Source: Prostheceraeus crozeri
Lineage: Eukaryota > Platyhelminthes > Polycladida > Euryleptidae
Length of the DNA: 64,000 bases
NCBI GenBank assembly: GCA_907163375.1
Contig: CAJQUW010008964.1
Coordinates: 772,501-836,500 of the forward strand
Direction: 5' to 3'
Shown here: piece after piece, positions 58,249 to 64,000 of the stretch
How the letters are laid out: each line of letters begins with the position of its first letter
How positions within the stretch are numbered: the stretch's first letter is position 1
The notes under the pieces: model-generated
Seen by the model: only the letters and a program-made list of their open reading frames with translations
The model's database searches: none
What the model was told of the DNA's origin: nothing
Position numbers and translations under genes: made by a program

Positions 58249-58746
58249 TTATTCAATTCCCTTATTCAATTCTAACATAATATCTAGAAATGGTACTCCT
58301 TTTTGTAATTTAAATAAAACATAAAGACATAATTGACCACAGTAAGTAGTTCCCGGTTTTTGAATTTGAAATGTATTATAAATTCCATTGCCAAGTAATT
58401 TTTTGACTTCGTTTGTAGGTGGAAGTCCATAAGAGTCGAACCAATAGTTCTCAGCCTCTGGGCGGTCGAAATAGTAATTATCTCGATTTTTATTAAAGAT
58501 ACCTGCAGACCAATGTACGCCTTTTTGGTCTGAAGTGTGAAGATTCGTTATGAAATTTATAGTTATTGATGGAACTTTGTTCCGGGAACTGAAGGTTCCT
58601 GTTGGCTTATTTTTTAAGAATTGTAATTCGGCTCTCATTAGAACATGAAAATTCTTTATTCCCAATTGATTTGCGATTTTCTTTAAATCGAAATTCATTG
58701 TTGTTTGTGTTCCATATAATTTCAAAAACTCATTTATGTTGCTCAT
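58249..58746 (-). CDS. Polinton adenain-type maturation protease
   Basis: Cysteine protease (adenovirus proteinase, peptidase family C5) that processes virion proteins during maturation. 165 codons from the ATG at 58746, somewhat shorter than adenovirus adenain (about 204). Motifs: GVHWSAGIF with the catalytic His, YYFDRPEAENYWFDSYGLPP with the acidic residue, and FQIQKPGTTYCGQLCLYVLF with the Gln and the catalytic Cys in CGQLC. It lies tail to tail with the integrase, 52 bp apart, and the gap holds the palindrome GGGAATTAAATTCCC just before its stop codon. Two further mini-hairpins lie inside its frame. Confidence 0.88.
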   Translation of the reverse strand: MSNINEFLKLYGTQTTMNFDLKKIANQLGIKNFHVLMRAELQFLKNKPTGTFSSRNKVPSITINFITNLHTSDQKGVHWSAGIFNKNRDNYYFDRPEAENYWFDSYGLPPTNEVKKLLGNGIYNTFQIQKPGTTYCGQLCLYVLFKLQKGVPFLDIMLELNKGIE

Positions 58747-58789
58747 TTTATAATAAAAAAATTTCTTAAGGGACCCCTAGAAGTCAGAA

Positions 58790-58910
58790 GGGAGGGGGTA
58801 TTGATTTAAAACTGTTCTCTAATGATGACTTTCCTTACTACTTGGGGGGGTATTGATTTAAAATTGTTCCATAATGATGTCTTTCCTTACTACTTATTCG
58901 ATTTTGAAAT
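58790..58910. repeat. Direct repeat in the Polinton, about 58-bp unit
   Basis: Two copies of GGGGGTATTGATTTAAAA followed by TAATGATGACTTTCCTTACT or a close variant, beginning near 58794 and 58852, in the gap between the protease and the PPxY gene. A G-run (GGGGGGG) stands out in otherwise A/T-rich sequence. Confidence 0.8.
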
Positions 58911-59232
58911 GATTTAATTTAATCTAAATTAAAACGTTACATTGTTTTACAGATTTCCATTTTCTTCATGTACTTTTCAAAATGAATTAGAAAAAAGTGA
59001 GTTTTAGATAGTTCTTGAATCACTGCTTGCTTACTTGCTTTTCAGATGTAGTTGTCATTTTCTTTGTTAGTTAATTACGCGAAGACTGAAAAGTGTCTTC
59101 TTCTTTATTAACAAAAACTTAAAAACAATCTTTATTCATCAGAACAAGCATGAATACATTAGCCTGCAGGACAAAAGAATAAAGAATCGCAGATTTCCCA
59201 CGAAGCGTCAAACTTCAATCTAAACGTTACAA

Positions 59233-59631
59233 CTATTGGTGTTGTTGATTATCTTCTTCTCTTTGAGCATGCTGTTGCCGTTGTTGCTCTTCTATTCGCA
59301 TTTGTTCTTGTACTTGTTCATATGTTGGTGGACTTTGTACTTCAATATTAATAGGTTGACTAGTTTGACGTATGATATTCTCCTCTTCCTCTTCTGATAA
59401 TTGACTATTCATATTATAAAATAATTTCTGTCTCTTTTCAATAAGGTTTAGAATTTTTTTGTCAATACTAAAATTGACTCTTCTTTCACCAAGTGATTGA
59501 AGCAGTGAACAAATATCATGTTCCCGAAATAAACTGCTCCTCAATTGAAAATGTATGATCTGTCTTGTTAGCCGTTCTAATTGTTGTCGTTTTACTTGAA
59601 TACGAAGTCGGCGTTCAGTAGATCCAACCAT
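59233..59631 (-). CDS. Polinton small protein with PPxY motif
   Basis: Unrecognised, 133 codons from the ATG at 59631 (MVGSTERRLRIQVKRQQLER). The first half is basic and helical (LTRQIIHFQLRSSLFREHD). The middle has an acidic EEEEEN stretch, then QSPPTYEQVQEQ, then a Gln/Arg/His-rich end. PPTY fits PPxY, the ligand of WW domains in NEDD4-family ubiquitin ligases, used as a late domain by many viruses. Homology to a named family was not recognised, so the role is inferred from this motif alone. It is on the - strand like the protease. Confidence 0.55.
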   Translation of the reverse strand: MVGSTERRLRIQVKRQQLERLTRQIIHFQLRSSLFREHDICSLLQSLGERRVNFSIDKKILNLIEKRQKLFYNMNSQLSEEEEENIIRQTSQPINIEVQSPPTYEQVQEQMRIEEQQRQQHAQREEDNQQHQ

Positions 59632-59787
59632 GATATTGTGATAAAGGCAACGCTTTACGCAAGTACTCTCTTTCAAACGAAATGAGATAAGTTTAAAATT
59701 TGTTAAATGAGATATAGTTTATAAGCATCAATGAAATCCCTATGACAACGTTGACGAGACAATTGTAACTTTCTAAAACAATAGCGT

Positions 59788-60018
59788 TCAAGTAACCAAT
59801 GAACCGCGACCAATTTCTGAGCCAAGTTGGCTAACAAAATGGATTTGGCCGCGGTTTCGGTCGCAAAACTGGCAACACATTTGACAAGTGGGGGTAAGAG
59901 AAAGACATAAGTGCGGGTAACAGCTGTTTGATCTGCATTGTTTTATGAATGCGGGTATCAGCTGTTCCCTACAATTGGGAGGTTCATCAGAGTGCAAAGC
60001 AGTAACAATAACAGACAT
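59788..60018 (-). CDS. Possible Cys-rich small protein next to the right TIR
   Basis: A 76-codon frame from an ATG at 60018, starting 29 bp inside the right TIR. It is Cys-rich in the middle (CYPHLCLSLTPTCQMCCQFC), perhaps metal-binding. Its base composition is clearly less A/T-biased than the rest of the element, so it may be chance or an acquired sequence. It mirrors gene 1, which starts just inside the left TIR. Confidence 0.35.
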   Translation of the reverse strand: MSVIVTALHSDEPPNCREQLIPAFIKQCRSNSCYPHLCLSLTPTCQMCCQFCDRNRGQIHFVSQLGSEIGRGSLVT

Positions 60019-60046
60019 TCTAAGAGATTGTGTTACATTCTGAAAG

Positions 60047-60533
60047 AAATATTTTTGAATACAATCTTCTGGTATATTGAGACTACGTGATATTTTGAGA
60101 CAACTTAAATTTTCATCTGCCTAAATTTTCAAAATTCTTAGACCACGTGATATTTTCAGACAACTTAAATTTTCGATTACGTGATATTTTGGGACAACTT
60201 AAATTTTCGATTACGTGATATTTTGGAACAACTTAAATTTTCGATTACGTGATATTTTGGAACAACTTAAATTTTCGATTACGTGATATTTTGGAACAAC
60301 TTAAATTTTCGATTACGTGATATTTTGGGACCACTTAAATTTTTGAAATTTTGTTTTTTGAAAATTTGTCACTACCTAAATTTTCGGCCTTCGGCCACGT
60401 GAAATTTGAAATCTACCTAAATTTTTGAAATTTTGATTTTTTTGAAAATTTTGAAAAACCCCGCAAAAGTGTGACATCCGGCGCAAGCGAAGCGAAGCAA
60501 AGCGTCGCGCCGGATGTCACACTATATACTACT
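60047..60533 (-). repeat. Polinton right terminal inverted repeat
   Basis: 487 bp, complementary to 47630-48176. It has the same terminal hairpin (60469-60522) and five 34-bp units but only one 60-bp unit; the 60-bp length difference between arms is exactly one such unit. Otherwise I count only about three base differences by eye (one near the tip, one in the hairpin loop, one in a 34-bp unit). Confidence 0.95.
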
Positions 60534-60539
60534 AATGCA

Positions 60540-61749
60540 CTGTCCATTTTACCCCAGTGATATTTTAGGAGTGGGGCTATATGGGCACTTTTCTTATACT
60601 CACGTTTTACGGAAACTATCAATCGTGGGCCTAAATTAAAGTTAGATTGTAAATCTGCATGTAATGAAGATGAGGAGACTGTTTTCGTTTGCCTCGAACA
60701 ATTAATCTACACAGAATTAGAAGCTTTACCAAATAAGCGTCTGATTTCATTGTCGTTACTACAGCGATCAAATTTATGCATTTTTATCGTTATCTTCCTA
60801 GTCCGTGCGCACGTGTGAGCGCGTGTTTTCCTCGAATGATCTGTGCTGCCACACGGAGATGACCATGACTAGTTCTCTGTCGACTTTGAAGTTCATACGG
60901 GCAATGGGTCCTGAGGTAGAGGCCGAAGAACTCAAATTACTCATATTAGTCCGCTGCCCATATTCCTATTCCTATATATGCCCATGATATATAATGTTTT
61001 ACATTAAGCGAGCTATTTACTCACAATTTTTTCACCTGTTTTTCCGGTGGTGATCCAAACGTAGTAAGTAGCATTATGTGGCACTGTTTATGTCTTAAAT
61101 TGAATTTATTCTTATTTTAAATTTCATCTATTCTCATGAACTTAAGTAAGGTTTCGAATTCTATTGACCGTGGCCGCTGGCTTTTCTAAATTGTCAGGAT
61201 AGTAGATACCAATCAGCATACTTTGTTTGAATTTTGCATTCATGCTTTTTCTTAATTGTACACAGTTGCTCATGTCACAGTCTGGATAATACTTCGAATT
61301 CTAACGAGCAGTAGCCATAATTGAGCATTTTCCATACGAAATGTGGAGTTTGCCAATTGACATCGATTAACAACGATACTATATGTAATCCATTGAGATT
61401 TCGTTGCACTGGTATGCAATAATTGAGATGATATCTGGTCGATATAGAATAATGACTTGAATTTTATGAAATCGACTTCGAATAGTCAGAGAATTTGAAG
61501 ATTGTAATCTGGTGTCAACCCTGCCTACATTACGGTAAATCAAGAGTGCCCAGATATATCATAATCAAAATTGACTCGCATTTTCCATTCACAATTTAGA
61601 TTATATTGTTGTCGGCTTCCAGATTGACATTGGCTTTAATCAATCTACTCATTCATTAATTCCTTGATTCTAATGAAATCTATTATGGAAGTTACGATAT
61701 ACATCGGTCTTTAGTGCATATGAATCCGCAGGCTGATGATGACAAACGA
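60540..61749. other. Intergenic, nothing recognised
   Basis: Right flank of the Polinton. Short frames only and no repeat boundary seen. Confidence 0.45.
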
Positions 61750-62280
61750 ATTCAGTCTGTTCACCTCTTTCATCGCCTGAGGTTCCTGCGATGTGGTGTT
61801 TCCGGTGAAGCACGTATCCCCGGTGCTGCAATATTTTTTCACTTTTCTCTACTATGAAGCTGAGCCGTACCTCACTCCTCGCTTCAGATATTGTTCCAGC
61901 CTCCTCCTTTCATTAGCATTCGTGAATGCCCACCAGATGGGAGTAGCATAAAAAATCTTGTTGGCAATCATTGTTGCTGATGGAGTATATGTTGCTTAGC
62001 TCCTCGACTTTTTATTATCTTCATTGCGTATATGCTCTTGTAGCATTTTTTCAATATCCTGCTCACGTGGGCGTCCATAGTAGATTTTGTGTGAAGGTGA
62101 CACCCCGGATAATGATTTCTGATGTTCTTGTAATGTTAGGAAGATGTGGCGGCTCCGTGTTGGTCTGGATTATCCAACAGTTCTGAGGGTCGTTTTGAGG
62201 CACAAGTCGAATTTCTCTGACCGACCGTCTGGCGAAGTTGCCATGGAGATGTTTTTAGGATCCTATGGTGGTCAGGTTTT
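61750..62280 (-). mobile_element. Decayed LINE fragment (post-RT region)
   Basis: On the - strand, in shifting frames, the sequence reads GVTFTQNLL, AHVSRILKKCYKSIYAMK and ATMIANKIFYATPIWWAFTN followed by ERRRLEQYLKRGVRYG. This is the thumb/C-terminal region typical of CR1- or Jockey-like LINEs (compare LLYAAPAWWGFTSAADR). Several frame changes; 5' and 3' ends lost. Confidence 0.65.
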
Positions 62281-63084
62281 CATACTGGCAGAAACCAATC
62301 ACATTCTGATGTAGGTAAAAAGACTCTGACATGCGGATGGGATTTCTTAAATTTTGATGGAATCATGACAAGAACATTCTAAGGATATTCATGACATAGA
62401 TGAGCGCAAGCGATGAAGGGCGGTTTTTCCTTTTTAACAGATGCATTAGGATTCTCCGCCCATTCAATTTGTTCTCGCAGCATAAGCAAAAATTCCCGTT
62501 CATTGCATCACTAGCAAACTTAGAAGATTAAACAATCTAACTCTGTAAATCCTGTGTCAGTGTGTGGGACTCTGCATTTGAGCCCTACTTCATTCATGCA
62601 CAGCAGGAGAGGCATGCACGCGGATGGTAATTAAAAAGAAATCATTCTGAAATGTTTAGGAAATATTTGTATTGTTTGGTATCGATGAAATAGATTACAG
62701 TCTGACTGGAGGTTTTGAAGCTGCCAAGAGCACGTAAGTGAAATTTTCAGGGGAGGGGCTCAGCCCTCTGTAGCCCCCCTGTTCCCGCGTGCCTGCATAC
62801 ATCTTTTATTGTTCATCGATTTCCAGTCAATCCTCTTTAATTAAAACGCACAATTGAAGCTGATGATTAATTCAGCTCTTTCGATATTAGTGTAGGCCCT
62901 ACTAGCACAGACCTACTTCCGAATATTCCCCGAGGTTATGAATTGAGACAGTCTATATTTGCTGCATTATATCAGTATTGGCGCCGACCTATCATTGATA
63001 AGGATACTCACTTGCTCATGTATACATTTGTGCATTTCTGTACATTATAGTAATGATTGACTCAATAGCGCATGTTCTTCTAGT
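62281..63084. other. Intergenic, nothing recognised
   Basis: No feature could be supported. Confidence 0.4.
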
Positions 63085-63850
63085 GTCCTATGTGAAGATC
63101 TGAAACTGACAAAGAAATTTCGATTTTCATCCGTTAAAGGTATCGTAATCGATGGAGAGCTTCTGTCTCACCTCATATTCGCTGACGATATCCACGACAA
63201 CAGTCAGCCAGTCGGACTAAAGAGGAAAATTGCCAAGACGAAGATCATGTGTAACAATTCCGCACGGAAGACCGACGTCATTATCGATGGAAGATCGAAG
63301 AAGTCAACAAATATGTATACCTTGGCCAGATGCAACATCACTCTTGGGTGGAATGCCTTCCGGAAGCTTGGCGATATCATGCGAGATAAAAAAGTTCCCA
63401 TGAAATTAGAGAGAAAGGCGTTCAACGAATGTATTCTTCCTACTATGACATATGACAGCGAAATATGGTTGCTAAATGATACACAATTGGAGAAGCTCGT
63501 CACAACTCAACGGAAAATGGAGCGTATGTAATGATGGGTATTACACTTCGTGACAGGAAGAGAGCCAGTTGGATCCGTCAGCAGACAGGGGTCACTGACA
63601 TCATCCAGTGTATCCGGGAGAGTTGATGGGCAAGACATGTGGCGCGACGAAATGACAATCGATGGACAAATAGATAACACGGGTTACAGAATGGACTCCA
63701 CGCAACTACAAAAGATCACGTGGACGACCAAAATCAAGATGGTGCGACGATCTAGAACGAAACATCGAACGCACATGGAGCCGCATGGCTAAAGACAAAG
63801 TTTTGTGGACGTTCAAGAGAGAGAAATGCCCTGATGATGATGAAGAATGA
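63085..63850 (+). mobile_element. 5'-truncated RTE-like LINE
   Basis: It starts within the reverse transcriptase (IDGELLSHLIFADDI near 63190, the catalytic ADD). The thumb follows (FNECILPTMTYDSEIWLLND, TQRKMERM), then in another frame the C-terminal part (ARHVARRNDN, RGRPKSRWCDDLE, WTFKREKCPDDDEE). It ends at a short GATGATGATGA run, which is the probable 3' tail. Frame changes near 63250 and 63530 show decay. The TYGSEIW and RGRPKxRW motifs are those of RTE/CR1-type elements. Confidence 0.83.
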
Positions 63851-64000
63851 ATAATATGAAAATGTGTTTTCCACTGGAATTTAGTGCTTTAGTATATGAA
63901 TCACAGCTTGAGTTGCCACTTACCGGTGCTTTAGTTGTGCTAGCGTGAATTTTAAGTTTGTCATTTTTTCAAATGGAGGTCAATCAATGTTTTTGATCTG

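Larger units (their letters stand above)
47630..60533. mobile_element. Polinton/Maverick (adintovirus-type), broken fossil
   Basis: 12,904 bp. It starts AGTAGTA and ends TACTACT, flanked by a perfect 6-bp duplication AATGCA (47624-47629 and 60534-60539), the length Polintons are known for. TIRs are 547 bp (left) and 487 bp (right). Parts in order: membrane protein, DUF8207-like protein, penton-like protein, polymerase remnant, an unknown - strand gene, fibre-like protein, minor virion protein, major capsid protein, second minor virion protein, PLA2-like domain, integrase, - strand protease, - strand PPxY protein. Several parts are broken (about half a dozen breaks in all), and no whole polymerase or packaging ATPase was recognised. 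The near-identical TIRs suggest a young insertion. Confidence 0.95.

Noticed and set aside
47641-60522. Taking GTGTGACATCC as the outer end of the Polinton
   Set aside because: With that boundary the flanking hexamers do not match; the outer ends AGTAGTA/TACTACT give a perfect AATGCA duplication.
47630-60533. CRISPR-like reading of the 34-bp TIR units
   Set aside because: The units are contiguous iterons without spacers, within inverted repeats of a eukaryotic element.

Overview
The window is from the nuclear genome of an invertebrate animal. It has spliced exons separated by kilobase introns, tRNA-derived SINEs, LINE reverse transcriptases, mariner, Tc1 and hAT elements, and one Polinton/Maverick. 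The host gene that can be named is a CCDC125 orthologue on the + strand. The species cannot be fixed from the sequence alone.

Region 1 (1-6475) is repeat-rich. A SINE was hit by a DNA transposon (2054-5916) with TIRs and a 4-bp TAAT target duplication. That transposon was in turn hit by a mariner (3795-5192). Region 2 (6476-27464) carries four CCDC125 exons whose splice phases fit each other (6476-6558, 15770-16160, 19957-20503, 27288-27464 with the stop). The introns hold a Tc1 element, several SINEs, a near-perfect hairpin, a hAT-like element, a LINE 3' end and dispersed repeats.

Region 3 (27465-47629) is intergenic or belongs to another gene. It holds two more hAT-like non-autonomous elements, a LINE lying between long inverted arms with further insertions inside it, and a C-type lectin-like exon on the - strand at 36543-37016. 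It also holds a CACTAG-ended element and diverged repeat pairs.

Region 4 (47630-60533) is a 12.9-kb Polinton/Maverick of the adintovirus type. It is flanked by a perfect 6-bp target duplication (AATGCA) and has TIRs of about 0.5 kb. Recognisable parts are a double-jelly-roll major capsid gene, a penton-like gene, a fibre-like gene, membrane-active minor virion proteins, a parvovirus-type phospholipase A2 domain, an adenain-type protease, an rve integrase and a small remnant of the B-family polymerase. Several genes are broken (about half a dozen breaks in all), and neither a whole polymerase nor a packaging ATPase was recognised. It is treated here as a fossil, although its ends look young. 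The element is strikingly A+T-rich but is dotted with GC-rich mini-hairpins that have three-base loops.

Region 5 (60534-64000) is intergenic and carries two decayed LINE 3' fragments.
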